DNA of 64,000 nt from CAVVJA01 sp963801715 (lineage in GTDB: Bacteria > Actinomycetota > Actinomycetes > Mycobacteriales > Jatrophihabitantaceae): NCBI GenBank assembly GCA_963801715.1, contig CAWDGB010000014.1, forward strand, positions 372,001-436,000, given 5' to 3'. The notes under the pieces are model-generated. The model was given only the letters and a program-made list of their open reading frames with translations. It made no database searches and was not told the DNA's origin. Below are positions 35,773 to 45,207 of the stretch, piece by piece. The position numbers were made by a program, and so were the translations under genes. The stretch's first letter is position 1, and each line of letters starts with the position of its first letter.

Positions 35773-36455
35773 CCGACGACCAGTTCGCAACGTACGACGC
35801 CGCCTACCTCTTGGGTGCACTGTCGGATGATGAGCGTCGCCGCTTCGAGGACCACCTTCTGGTCTGCGACAGTTGCGCCGAATCGGTCCGGTCCTTGCGA
35901 GGGTTGCCGGCATTGCTGGCGACCGTGCCGCCAACGGTGCTCGAGGAGGAGCCCGAGAATCCGCCCGCCAGCCTGTTACCCGTGCTGCTCGACCGGGTTC
36001 GGCGATCCCGGCGCCGGCGAAGGCTGATCATCACCGCGGTTGCTGGGGTAGCTGCTGCATGCGTCGTGCTGGCCCTGGTCTTGGCCTGGCCGTCGAGCCG
36101 GAAAGCTACGTCGCCGCCCACTCCCAATCCGGGCAGAGCGGTAGCGATGTCCGCCCCCGCCGGTGAGGAGGTCGGCGTTGCGGCCTCTGCGCGCGTCCAG
36201 ACAGTCAGGTGGGGGACCCGAATCGATCTGTCGTGCCGGGAGATCGCTGGCGGGACTCCGTATGCCGGCAAGGCGCCGCCGTACCAACTGGTGATCGTGG
36301 ACCGCACTGGCGGCACGCAGACATTGGGCACCTGGAATCTGCCCACAGGGCGTGACATCACGTTCACAGGAGGGACAGCGCTCCCCGTTGAACGCATCCG
36401 AGAGGTAAAGGTAACCACGCTCAACGGTGAGGATCTGCTCGTCGGCCGGCCCTAA
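35769..36455 (+). CDS. Membrane anti-sigma factor with ZAS motif
   Basis: This 228-residue protein has an N-terminal zinc anti-sigma domain FEDHLLVCDSCAESVRSL (His-x3-Cys-x2-Cys), one TM (LIITAVAGVAAACVVLALVL) and an extracytoplasmic domain of the RskA/RslA type. It would hold the adjacent sigma factor inactive. ATG 35769 overlaps the sigma stop (ATGA). Confidence 0.88.
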   Translation: MTDDQFATYDAAYLLGALSDDERRRFEDHLLVCDSCAESVRSLRGLPALLATVPPTVLEEEPENPPASLLPVLLDRVRRSRRRRRLIITAVAGVAAACVVLALVLAWPSSRKATSPPTPNPGRAVAMSAPAGEEVGVAASARVQTVRWGTRIDLSCREIAGGTPYAGKAPPYQLVIVDRTGGTQTLGTWNLPTGRDITFTGGTALPVERIREVKVTTLNGEDLLVGRP

Positions 36456-36558
36456 TCCAGCGCCTTTCGGGCGGCGCGGCGGGAGTTTCGCAGGTGCTGT
36501 GCCTCACGCGACGCCCTCGCACAACGACTGGTGAGGTTCGTTCGCCTACGCTGGAGAC

Positions 36559-37917
36559 GTGCACAAGCGCATCTTCGGCATCGAGAACGAATACGGCGTG
36601 ACGTGCACTTTTCATGGCCAGCGCCGGCTGTCTCCGGATGAAGTCGCCCGTTACTTGTTTCGTCGGGTCGTGTCGTGGGGTCGCTCGTCCAACGTTTTTC
36701 TTCGCAACGGAGCACGCCTGTACCTCGATGTCGGCAGCCACCCGGAGTACGCGACACCGGAGTGCGACGGGTTGCCAAGCCTGGTCGCCCACGACAAGGC
36801 GGGCGAGCGGATCCTCGAGGGGCTGGTGCTCGACGCGGAGAAGCGGCTTCACGACGAGGGCATCGCGGGGGACATCTTCCTGTTCAAGAACAACACAGAC
36901 TCGGCGGGCAACTCATACGGCTGTCACGAGAACTACCTCGTCGGACGGCACGGCGAGTTCAGTCGGCTCGCGGACGTCCTCATCCCGTTCCTGGTCACCC
37001 GTCAGCTGATCTGCGGAGCGGGAAAGGTGTTGCAGACGCCACGAGGCGCCGTCTACTGCGTGAGTCAGCGCGCCGAACACATCTGGGAGGGTGTGTCCTC
37101 CGCGACGACCCGGTCCCGCCCGATCATCAACACCCGTGATGAGCCGCATGCCGACGCGGAGCGCTATCGCCGCCTGCATGTCATCGTCGGGGACTCGAAC
37201 ATGAGTGAGACCACCACCATGCTCAAGGTCGGATCCGCCGATCTCGTCCTTCGCATGGTCGAGCAGGGCGTCACCTTCCGTGACTTGACGCTGGAGAACC
37301 CGATCCGCGCAATCCGCGAGATCTCGCATGACCTGTCCGGATCTCGCTCGGTCCGCCTCGCCGCCGGGCGCACCGCTTCGGCGCTCGAGATCCAACGCGA
37401 GTACTACGGGCGCGCCGTCGACTTCATCGAGCGGACTGGCGGCGACCCGATATCCAAGCAGGTTCTCGAGCTATGGGGTCGCACGCTGGATGCCGTCGAA
37501 GCCGGCGATCTGTCGCGCATCGACCGGGAGATCGACTGGGCGACCAAATACCAGCTGATCGAGCGATATCGGGCCAAGCACAACCTTCCACTGTCCTCAC
37601 CTCGCATTGCGCAACTGGATCTGGCCTATCACGACATCCAACGCAACCGCGGTCTGTACTACCTGCTCCAAAAGCGGAGGGCCGTCGACCGGGTGACCAC
37701 GGACCTCGCGATATTCGAGGCCAAGAACGTGCCTCCGCAAACGACCCGCGCCAAGCTGCGGGGCGACTTCATCCGCCGGGCGCAGGAGAAGCGTCGAGAC
37801 TTCACGGTGGATTGGGTGCATCTGAAGCTGAACGACCAGGCCCAGCGCACCGTGTTGTGCAAGGACCCGTACCGCAGCGTCGACGACCGGGTTGAGAAGC
37901 TCATCAACTCGATGTAA
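36559..37917 (+). CDS. pafA: Pup-protein ligase
   Basis: This 452-residue PafA, the usual family length, has RIFGIENEYGV at the nucleotide/Mg site, RLYLDVGSHPEYATPECDG, IFLFKNNTDSAGNSYGCHEN and IINTRDEPHADAERYRRLHV. It activates the C-terminal Glu of Pup by phosphorylation and joins it to lysine side chains. It is homologous to Dop at 29746 but lacks the Dop-specific insertion. GTG 36559 is the start. Confidence 0.96.
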   Translation: MHKRIFGIENEYGVTCTFHGQRRLSPDEVARYLFRRVVSWGRSSNVFLRNGARLYLDVGSHPEYATPECDGLPSLVAHDKAGERILEGLVLDAEKRLHDEGIAGDIFLFKNNTDSAGNSYGCHENYLVGRHGEFSRLADVLIPFLVTRQLICGAGKVLQTPRGAVYCVSQRAEHIWEGVSSATTRSRPIINTRDEPHADAERYRRLHVIVGDSNMSETTTMLKVGSADLVLRMVEQGVTFRDLTLENPIRAIREISHDLSGSRSVRLAAGRTASALEIQREYYGRAVDFIERTGGDPISKQVLELWGRTLDAVEAGDLSRIDREIDWATKYQLIERYRAKHNLPLSSPRIAQLDLAYHDIQRNRGLYYLLQKRRAVDRVTTDLAIFEAKNVPPQTTRAKLRGDFIRRAQEKRRDFTVDWVHLKLNDQAQRTVLCKDPYRSVDDRVEKLINSM

Positions 37918-37946
37918 TTCCGAGGCGGCGGACAAGGAGCAAGCAG

Positions 37947-39297
37947 GTGGCGGGAGGGACGGAAACAACGATCCTGCTTGTCCGCCACGGCGAGAGCACC
38001 GACAACGTCGCCCGCCGATTGGGTTCGCTCGGCCCAGGTGCACCACTGACCGACCGGGGCCGGGCTCAGGCCGGTGCGCTGGCCCTTCGGCTCGCTTCCC
38101 GCAATGTCGCGGCGGTGTACGCGTCACCGTTGCTCCGCGCCCGCCAGACGGCCGAAATTCTTGCCGCAACGCTCGCCTGCGGAATCTCCACTCGCGACGA
38201 CCTGCGGGAGATCGGCCTCGGCCTGACTGAGGGAAGCACGGCCGAATCGGACATTGCCCGGATCGGCGCACAGTACCTGCGGTGGCTGTCGGGTCACCTC
38301 ACCGAAGGGCTCGACGGTGACGAGTCAGGTAGTGAGGTGGTCGCCCGGATGTCGACGACCCTGGCCACGCTGGCTAGCGCTCATTCCGGTGGGACGGTTG
38401 TCGCGGTGAGCCACGGTGGCGCGATCGGCCTGGTGGTCTCGATGCTGGCCGACAACGTCACCGACGACTACGCGATGACCCATCCGCTCGCCAACTGCGG
38501 CGTCGCCGAGATCGTCCACAGCGACGGCCGGTGGAGGTTGCGATCGTGGAGCGGGGACCCGGATCGGGCGCCTCACCCCGGTGATCTGATCGACCTCGTC
38601 GGCCGGTCCGATGCCGAACAGGTTCGAGCACGTCAGGGAAACGCTGTCGCTGCCGTAGACGTCGGAGGTGTCCCGTGCGTACACGTCGACATCCCTCAGG
38701 CATGGGGGACCAATGCGTCGTTCACCGAACGGTCCGATCTTCCCTCCGACGAGATCGTTGACGCGGTATGCCATTGGCTTGATGAGAAGAGTCCGGAGTC
38801 GTGGCAGGTCACGGTCCGGCCGGAGCAGGTCGAAGCCATGGCCGCTCACGGTCTGCACGTACTGCGCGAGCTAGCGGTTCTGATTACCGATGCGTCTCCC
38901 TCGCCGAGTACGCCGGACGGCGTCACCATCGGCCCCGCTTCGAGCGTGGCGGAGTTCCTGGCCGTGTTTGGTGCCGACCTCGCTCCCGCGGTCACCGGAC
39001 AGTTCGGCCGACCCGGCCAAGAGTTCCTGGTTTTGCGGGACGGCGATCGGGCCCTTGGCCTGTGCCCGGCTGAGTGCGGCGGCGGGTTGTGAGTGTCTTT
39101 CTGGCGTTGTCGTGCGCCCGGACCGGCGGGGCAAGGGCCTCGGGACCGTTGTCTCCGCAGCCGCCACCGCCCAGGCGGTGAGCCAGACCGGACTGGCTTG
39201 GCTGCACTGCGAAGCACATCTGATCGGCTTCTACGAGCGGCTCGGCTATCGCCAGCTCACCCGGCACGTGCACCTCGGGCCGCCTGCAGCCTCCTAA
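37947..39297 (+). CDS. Histidine phosphatase-GNAT acetyltransferase fusion, apparent frameshift
   Basis: The N-terminal about 210 residues form a histidine-phosphatase domain (LLVRHGEST near residue 10; SPLLRARQTAEI; VAVSHGGAIG). A linker of about 100 residues follows, then a GNAT domain whose last part, GVVVRPDRRGKGLGTVVSAA with FYERLGY, lies in another frame. One extra base near 39055-39062 accounts for this; repaired, the protein is 449 residues. GGAG precedes GTG 37947. The phosphatase might act on phosphosugars or small phosphoesters and the GNAT domain on an amine, but substrates are unknown. It lies between pafA and the convergent DUF3866 gene. Confidence 0.8.
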
Positions 39298-39323
39298 GAA
39301 GACCCCGATGTTCGGATCACCGA

Positions 39324-40389
39324 TCACCGCAGCGAGGCGGCATAGCGACCAGCTGCCGCGGCAGCGAGGAAATACGCGCGGTCCTCGTCGACGCCTCGTC
39401 CCATCGTCGACAACACCACCGGCAACCTCCGAAGGGCAGCATCGAGGCCATCGGTCGCCACCGTGACGATGCGATGACGTTCGGCGAGTGCCGCGAGGTC
39501 GACCGCCACCGCCTGAGCAAGCGCGGCCGGCAGACCGGCAGGGACGATGAGGTCGGCCGCCACCAGCGCTACCCGACCGAAGGCAGTAAGAGCGTGGTGT
39601 GAAACCCCCCGGTGCCGTTCCCGGGGATCGGCGTCCGAGATCCGCAGCGCGCCGACCGGCCGGCCGCCAAGGACACCGACGGCGTTGACGACCTCGCCAG
39701 CGGCGACTCCGGAGAACCCCCATGGGGTGTTGGTCCCCAGATTGCCCGGTCCCTGAGCAACAACTGCGATGTCCGCAGCGAGCACATGGCGAGCCGCGAG
39801 CAGACCAGTGTGGACGGTTACGGCCTCCAGGTCGCCACCGAAGGCTTGTCCGGCCGAAACGGTGCCACAGAGCAAGCCCCGCAGGTCGGCGAGCGTGTGC
39901 GAGTACCACAGGGGCAGCGCGCCACCGTCGGTCAGCACGTAGGCGACGCGGGCGCTCGGCCGATCGAGCAGCGCGCCGGCGAGGATCGCCGGTAGTGCCG
40001 AGTGCAGGTCGGCCACCACAACCGGCATGCCGGAAAGCGACGTTGCCGCCGCGATCGTCGCGTGATGCGGCGAGTCCGGTTCGTCAATACCCAACACCGA
40101 GGCCTGGGTCGGGGTGTAACGGGCTTTGACGAGATGTCCTGGACCCGATGAGTCGGCCGGTAGCCGATCGGGCAGAGCAACGACAATCGCGTGCCCGCCG
40201 GTACCCAGACCAGCCTCGAGGGCCGTCGTGTTGAGCACGGCCCGGTCGCCCGGCTCCGGGGCGCCCGACCAGCGGGACGTAGGCCAGTGCCGGTGTCAAG
40301 CCATCGCCAGCTACGTCCACGATGACCTCGCGCACCCCGGTCCACTGCCGTCCGACCGCAGTTACGGTGCCGGCCCGCCAACGGATCAT
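39324..40389 (-). CDS. DUF3866-family protein, apparent frameshift
   Basis: The minus frame from ATG 40389 reads MIRWRAGTVTAVGRQWTGVR to ALAYVPLVGRP; one extra G near 40255 shifts it, and the body continues in the next frame from DRAVLNTTALEAGLGTGGHA to the stop at 39324 (354 residues if repaired). DUF3866 genes beside pafA/pafBC are typical of actinobacteria; the function is unknown. The Ala/Val/Leu-rich central region (VVADLHSALPAILAGALLDR) looks like an alpha/beta fold rather than membrane segments. Confidence 0.8.
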
Positions 40390-40569
40390 CGGCCACACTG
40401 TAACTGCCGTGCGTCATGCGGCTCTTATCAGCAATGATCGGGACCATGAGTCTGCGCTGTTGCGGTCTCGCGCAGCCCGTTGCGAAGCGGTCCGTGCCGG
40501 GCAGGTGGGGTCATGGCGGGTAGGCGAGCCGCCACCCGGCGAGCGAGGCGGCACATTAGTTTCGAGGAC

Positions 40570-41550
40570 ATGGCAGCACGACGCGCCGAACGGCTGGTGA
40601 ACCTCGTCATCTGCTTGCTCTCGACCCGTCAATTCCTCACGGCGGAACGGGTCCGGGACGCGGTGCCGGGGTACGAGCCGGCCGACGGGGATCCGAGGAC
40701 GGACGAGGCCTTCAAGCGGATGTTCGAACGCGACAAGGCGGAGCTGCGTGACCTCGGCATCCCGCTCGAGACCGGCCGGAACAGCATCTTCGACGCCGAG
40801 GACGGCTATCGGATCACCCGGCGCAAGTACGAGCTCCCGCCTATCACGTTCGACCCGGCTGAGGCGGCCGCGGTTGGCCTCGCTGCTCGCCTGTGGCAGT
40901 CCGCGACCCTCGGTGCACCGGCCCGCAACGCACTGATCAAGCTGCGCGCGGGCGGCACGGATGTCGCGGCGGGCGATGCACCGGGCGCGCAGCCGCATGT
41001 CGACGCAAGCGATCCGGCCCTGCCACCGCTGCTCGATGCGGCCAGGCACGCCCGAGTCGTGACTTTCGACTACCTCAAGGCGGGCGAGCACGATCCGGAA
41101 CGACGCGCGGTCCAGCCGTGGGGGGTGCTGTCGTGGCGGCGCCGCTGGTACGTCGTGGGACACGATCTCGACCGCGGTGAGGCGCGCAGCTTCCGGCTGT
41201 CCCGGGTGGTAGGCGCTGTCGACGTCAGTGGCCCACCAGGCGCGTTCCAGCGGCCCGACGTCGACCTGCTCGGCTACGTGGCCAGCCGCGGCCCGGATTC
41301 CACGCAGGTAGCCCGGGTCGCGGTGTACGGACCGGGGTTGGGCGAGCTTCGACGAATCGCTGCGAGCGAAGCGGACGGAGTTCTGACCATCCATTACGCC
41401 GACCTGCGATGGATGGCCAGAATCGTTGCCAGCGCGGGGCGATCGGCTCGGGTGCTGGGTCCACCGGAACTCGTTGACGCCGTCGTTGCGCGACTCACTC
41501 CCACCGCGCGAGCGGCACATCACCTGGCCGCAGGGGGAGTCGGACGATGA
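40570..41550 (+). CDS. pafB: WYL-domain transcriptional regulator PafB
   Basis: A PafB homologue with an N-terminal winged helix (AERLVNLVICLLSTRQFLTA), the linker FKRMFERDKAELRDLGIPLE and a WYL domain (VTFDYLK; RRAVQPWGVLSWRRRWYVVG; SFRLSRV). With PafC it forms the mycobacterial-type DNA-damage activator of recA and repair genes, independent of LexA. I chose ATG 40570 to match the family N-terminus; ATG 40513 is in frame with a G-rich SD and would add 19 basic residues. ATG of pafC overlaps its stop. Confidence 0.9.
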   Translation: MAARRAERLVNLVICLLSTRQFLTAERVRDAVPGYEPADGDPRTDEAFKRMFERDKAELRDLGIPLETGRNSIFDAEDGYRITRRKYELPPITFDPAEAAAVGLAARLWQSATLGAPARNALIKLRAGGTDVAAGDAPGAQPHVDASDPALPPLLDAARHARVVTFDYLKAGEHDPERRAVQPWGVLSWRRRWYVVGHDLDRGEARSFRLSRVVGAVDVSGPPGAFQRPDVDLLGYVASRGPDSTQVARVAVYGPGLGELRRIAASEADGVLTIHYADLRWMARIVASAGRSARVLGPPELVDAVVARLTPTARAAHHLAAGGVGR

Positions 41551-42501
41551 CCGGCGAGCGTGAGCGACTGCCTCGGCTCCTATCGCTGGTGCCCTACCTG
41601 CAAGCGCACCCCGGCGTAGCGATCGCGACGGCCGCAGCGGATTTCGGGGTGAGCGAGGAGCAGCTGCGCCGCGACCTGCAACTGCTGTGGATGTGCGGGC
41701 TGCCCGGACATGGGCCCGGGGATCTCATCGACCTGTCGTTCGAGGGTGACTCGGTATCGGTGATCTTCGACGCCGGAATCTCTCGGCCACTGCGGCTCAC
41801 CGCCGAAGAGGCCCTTGCTCTCGTCGTCGCCCTGCGCACCCTGATGGAGACACCCGGCCTTACCGACCGGGCCGCCGTCGAGCGGGCCCTGGCCAAGGTT
41901 GAGGCCGCGGCCGGCGGATCTATCGACGCAGCGGACACGGTGGCTGTGGCGTTCGACCAGCGTAGATCGGCTGCAGCTCGTCGTGGAGCAGGCGGTCGAG
42001 GAGCAGCGGGCGCTGGCCCTGCGTTACTACACGGCCACCCGCGACGAGACGACCGACCGGACCGTCGATCCCATGCGGGTGTTCACCATGGACGGCCGGT
42101 TTTATCTGGAGGCCTGGTGCCGGCGGGCCGAAGGAATGCGGGTGTTTCGGCTCGACCGCATCGAGAACGCCCGGCTTCTCGAGGAACCGGCCCGGCCGCC
42201 GGCCGAGGCCCACCTGCGTGACCTGTCCGAGGGCGTGTACACGCCGGCTCCCGAGCATCTGCTCGTCGTGTTGCGGGTAGCGCCCGCATACGGCTGGGTG
42301 GCCGACTACTACCCGGTGACCGAGGACACCGCGATCGAGGGCGGCCAGCGCCAGATCAGCGTGCGGGTTGCGGATCCGGCCTGGGTGCGGGCGCTCGTCC
42401 TCGGTTCGGCCGGGCAGGTCGAAGTGTTGTCGCCGGAGTGGCTGGCTGAGTCGGTGGCCAGCGAGGCGGCCGCAGCTATCGACGCGTACGCGACGTTCTA
42501 G
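41547..42501 (+). CDS. pafC: WYL-domain regulator PafC, apparent frameshift
   Basis: This PafC begins RLPRLLSLVPYLQAHPGVAI (winged helix) and has LIDLSFEGDSVSVIFDAGIS and RLTAEEALALVVALRTL. One extra C near 41955-41960 shifts the frame before SVDRLQLVVEQAVEEQRALA, with the WYL core LRYYTATRDETTDRTVDPMR and GRFYLEAWCRRAEGMRVFRL in the second frame; repaired length 317 residues. As read, the first frame ends at 42221. PafB and PafC are normally obligate partners. The intact flanking domains suggest a sequencing indel. Confidence 0.9.
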
Positions 42502-42538
42502 CAGGCCCCATCCATGCGGCCGCAGTAAAGTCTGCGGA

Positions 42539-42748
42539 GTGTGGTGGGTAGTGGCGATCGCGTGGGGCGCTGCGTTGATCGTTGCCGTCGTCGTTCTCGG
42601 CTCATGTCTGTATGAGCTGTCCTGGAAGTCCGAACGGCTGAGGAAGGACGTCGCTCTGCTCACCGATACGGAGGCCGAGCTCACCACGTTGCAGGCCCAG
42701 ATACACACGGCGCAGGAGCGCCTGGCGATCCTTCGATTGGAACGTTGA
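42539..42748 (+). CDS. Small membrane protein with coiled coil
   Basis: This 69-residue protein has one TM (WVVAIAWGAALIVAVVVLGS) then a helical segment (EAELTTLQAQIHTAQERLAI). GTG 42539 has a weak SD (GCGGA). It occupies the position between pafC and tatC where many actinobacteria carry tatA, but it lacks the TatA Phe-Gly hinge and the amphipathic helix is replaced by a coiled coil. Function unknown. Confidence 0.6.
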   Translation: MWWVVAIAWGAALIVAVVVLGSCLYELSWKSERLRKDVALLTDTEAELTTLQAQIHTAQERLAILRLER

Positions 42749-42752
42749 GCTG

Positions 42753-43649
42753 ATGGTCCGGCTGCGGCTGCGTAGCCGTCGACGCAGGAATCCCGAAGGC
42801 CGCATGTCGGTCATGTCCCACCTGCGTGAGCTCCGCCGCCGGATCGTGATCATCTTGCTGATCATCGCCGCGGGAGCTGTGGTGGGCTGGGTTTTCTACG
42901 ATCCGATATTGACCATCCTGAAGCACCCGTACTGCAGCGTCCCGGCCTCGCACCGATTTCCGCCGAACTCGACGGACTGCGAGCTGATCTTCACCGCGCC
43001 GCTGGACGGCTTCACCACGCGGCTGAAGGTGTCGGTGATCGCCGGCGCGGTGTTGACCGCGCCATTGTGGCTGTATCAGATCTGGGCGTTCATCACGCCT
43101 GGGCTACGCAAGAACGAGCGCAAATACACGTTGGTCTTCATCGCCGGGTCGACCATGCTGTTCGCCGCGGGCGTGTGCCTGGCCTACGTCGTATTGGCCA
43201 AGGGGTTGCAGGTGCTGATCGGCGCGGCCGGCTCCGGCGCGGTCGCGACGCTGACCGTCAACAGCTATCTGTCGTTCGTCATTCTCATGCTTGTCATCTT
43301 CGGAGCGTCCTTCGAACTGCCTCTGCTGATCGTCATGGCCAACCTGGTTGGGGTGCTTCCCGCCAAGCTGCTCAAGCGGTTCCAGCGCGGCGGCATCTTC
43401 CTGATCTTCCTGTTCGCTGCCGTGGCGACGCCGAGCACCGACCCGTTCACGATGTGTGCGATGGCGATACCTATGGTGGTGCTGTTCGAGGGCGCCGTGC
43501 TCTTCGCCGTCCTGCACGACCGGCGCAAGGCGCGCCGGAAGGCAGAAGCGGCCGCGCAGGCCCGAGCGAACGCGCTCGACGACGACACCCCGTCTGTTAT
43601 CGATCCGATTCCGCGCCGGCTGCCGGAAACCTGGTCGGAGGCAACGTGA
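42753..43649 (+). CDS. tatC: Sec-independent (Tat) translocase subunit TatC
   Basis: This 298-residue protein has the TatC signature MSVMSHLRELRRRI near the N-terminus, which binds twin-arginine signal peptides, LDGFTTRLKVSVIAGAVLTA, YQIWAFITPGLRKNERK and six TM helices. It follows the small TM protein by 4 bp. The Lys/Arg/Ala-rich C-terminal tail is cytosolic. A tatA or tatB partner must be encoded elsewhere. Confidence 0.95.
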   Translation: MVRLRLRSRRRRNPEGRMSVMSHLRELRRRIVIILLIIAAGAVVGWVFYDPILTILKHPYCSVPASHRFPPNSTDCELIFTAPLDGFTTRLKVSVIAGAVLTAPLWLYQIWAFITPGLRKNERKYTLVFIAGSTMLFAAGVCLAYVVLAKGLQVLIGAAGSGAVATLTVNSYLSFVILMLVIFGASFELPLLIVMANLVGVLPAKLLKRFQRGGIFLIFLFAAVATPSTDPFTMCAMAIPMVVLFEGAVLFAVLHDRRKARRKAEAAAQARANALDDDTPSVIDPIPRRLPETWSEAT

Positions 43650-43711
43650 GTGACGATCCCGGCTCGGCCGATTCCCCCTCCCAGCAGACCCGCTCGTATC
43701 TCATATCGTGA
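43646..43711 (+). CDS. Possible 21-residue ORF coupled to tatC
   Basis: GTG 43646 overlaps the tatC stop (GTGA) and opens 21 codons (VSDDPGSADSPSQQTRSYLI). It begins like the Ser/Asp-rich N-termini of genes that often follow tatC, so it may be a leftover start of a displaced gene rather than a functional peptide. Confidence 0.25.
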   Translation: MSDDPGSADSPSQQTRSYLIS

Positions 43712-43717
43712 ACAGTC

Positions 43718-44137
43718 ATGACTGACGATGCCCTCGCCCGGCTGCTCGCTGACACGCACCATGGCGTCCTGGTCACGTTGCGCTCGAACGGGCGTCCTCA
43801 GCTGTCGAACGTGAGCCATACCTACGATCCGGGGACGCGCCTGGTGCGCGTCTCGGTGACCGACACTCGAGCCAAGGTCCGCAACTTGCGCCGCGATCCG
43901 CGGGCCAGCTTCCACGTGACCAGTCGAGACTTCTGGCGCTGGGCGGTCGCCGACGGCATTGCCGAGCTGACGCCAGTCGCGACCGATCCGCAGGACGCCA
44001 CCGTCGAGGAGCTGATCGAGGTCTATCGCGCCATCGCGGGGGAGCATCCGGACTGGGACGATTTCCGACGGGCCATGGTCGCCGATCGACGGCTTGTCTT
44101 CCGGCTGCGAGTAGAGCGCATCTACGGCAACGTCTGA
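43718..44137 (+). CDS. PPOX-class F420-dependent oxidoreductase
   Basis: This 139-residue split-barrel flavin/F420-binding protein carries HHGVLVTLRSNGRPQLSNVS, RVSVTDTRAKVRNLRRDPRA and the C-terminal RLVFRLRVERIYG. Members reduce substrates with deazaflavin F420, consistent with an actinobacterium. It lies between tatC and the zinc importer. The specific substrate is unknown. Confidence 0.85.
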   Translation: MTDDALARLLADTHHGVLVTLRSNGRPQLSNVSHTYDPGTRLVRVSVTDTRAKVRNLRRDPRASFHVTSRDFWRWAVADGIAELTPVATDPQDATVEELIEVYRAIAGEHPDWDDFRRAMVADRRLVFRLRVERIYGNV

Positions 44138-44212
44138 CATTCGACAGACCGCTGCGGCGGAACCGGACCTCGCGCCCGGGTGAATTCCGTCCGTGGTGCC
44201 TCGCTGCCGCTA

Positions 44213-44236
44213 TGCTAATGAACATGATTGTCAATT
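44213..44236. promoter_or_regulatory. Putative Zur box upstream of znuA
   Basis: The segment tgctaatgaacatgattgtc followed by aatt is an imperfect palindrome (TGA-N9-TCA core; about 12 of 20 positions symmetric) lying 54 bp before the znuA start. Its AT-richness and Fur/Zur-like layout, and the zur gene at the end of the locus, suggest zinc-dependent repression. Confidence 0.5.
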
Positions 44237-44289
44237 CGGCTTTCATTCGCTGGTGGCGAGGCGCCCGCGCTGCCCTACGTTCGGGGGCG

Positions 44290-45207
44290 ATGGTCCGGCG
44301 AATTGCCGCTGTGGTACTGGTCCCGGCGACGGCGTTGATCGCGCTGACGGCCTGCGGATCGAACCCGAACGACTCGGCCTCTGCGGCCGCAACGGGCCAG
44401 CCGGTGCGGGTCGTGGCGTCGACGAACGTCTATGGGGACATCGCCCAGCAGATCGGGGGCGACCAGGTACAGGTCACCTCGATCATCAGCGACCCGAGCC
44501 AAGATCCGCACTCCTATGAGGCCAGTCCGCAGAACCAGTTGGCGCTGTCCAAGGCCCGCGTGATCATCGAGAATGGCGGCGGATACGACGACTTCGTGGA
44601 TGTTATGCGGCACTCGGCAGCGCGTCCCGACGTGGTTGTGCTCGATGCGGTGGAGATCTCCGGTCGAAGTGCCGCGGACCCAGGACTCAACGAACACGTT
44701 TGGTATGACTTCCCGTCGATGCGCGAGCTATCAGCGAAGCTCGCCGACGCGCTCATGCAGGCCGATCCCGGATCGGCCGCCACCTTCCGTGCCAACGCCG
44801 CCATGTTTGCGACCAAGCTCGGCGCCCTGGAGAAGGCAGAGGCGGCGATCCGAGCCAAGTTCGCCGGTGTCGGGGCCGCGGTGACCGAGCCGGTGCCGCT
44901 GTACCTGCTTGACGCCTGCGGCCTCGACAACCGCACGCCGGCCGCCTTCAGCCACGCTATCGAGGAGGGAACCGGCGTCCCGCCGCGGGTGCTGAATCAG
45001 ATGCTCACCCTGGTCGAGGAGCGGAAGGTCGCCCTACTCGCCTACAACGAGCAGACCTCCAGCCCGGAAACCGAGAAAGTTCTGAACGCGGCGCGCCAGC
45101 ACGGCGTTGCCGTCGTGCCGGTCACCGAGACGCTCCCGCCCGGCCAGGACTATCTGAGCTGGATGACCGCCAATGTCGCCGCCGTTGACAAAGCCCTTCG
45201 CCCATGA
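44290..45207 (+). CDS. znuA: Zinc ABC transporter substrate-binding lipoprotein
   Basis: This 305-residue cluster A-I metal-binding lipoprotein has a signal with lipobox LTAC (Cys22), VRVVASTNVYGDIAQQIGGD, the metal-ligand motif DPHSYEASPQNQ and NEHVWYDFPSM. It lacks a long His-rich loop. It delivers Zn2+ to ZnuB. ATG 44290 is preferred to the upstream frame from 44212, which would place the Zur-like box inside the gene and hide the signal peptide. Its stop overlaps the znuC ATG. Confidence 0.9.
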   Translation: MVRRIAAVVLVPATALIALTACGSNPNDSASAAATGQPVRVVASTNVYGDIAQQIGGDQVQVTSIISDPSQDPHSYEASPQNQLALSKARVIIENGGGYDDFVDVMRHSAARPDVVVLDAVEISGRSAADPGLNEHVWYDFPSMRELSAKLADALMQADPGSAATFRANAAMFATKLGALEKAEAAIRAKFAGVGAAVTEPVPLYLLDACGLDNRTPAAFSHAIEEGTGVPPRVLNQMLTLVEERKVALLAYNEQTSSPETEKVLNAARQHGVAVVPVTETLPPGQDYLSWMTANVAAVDKALRP

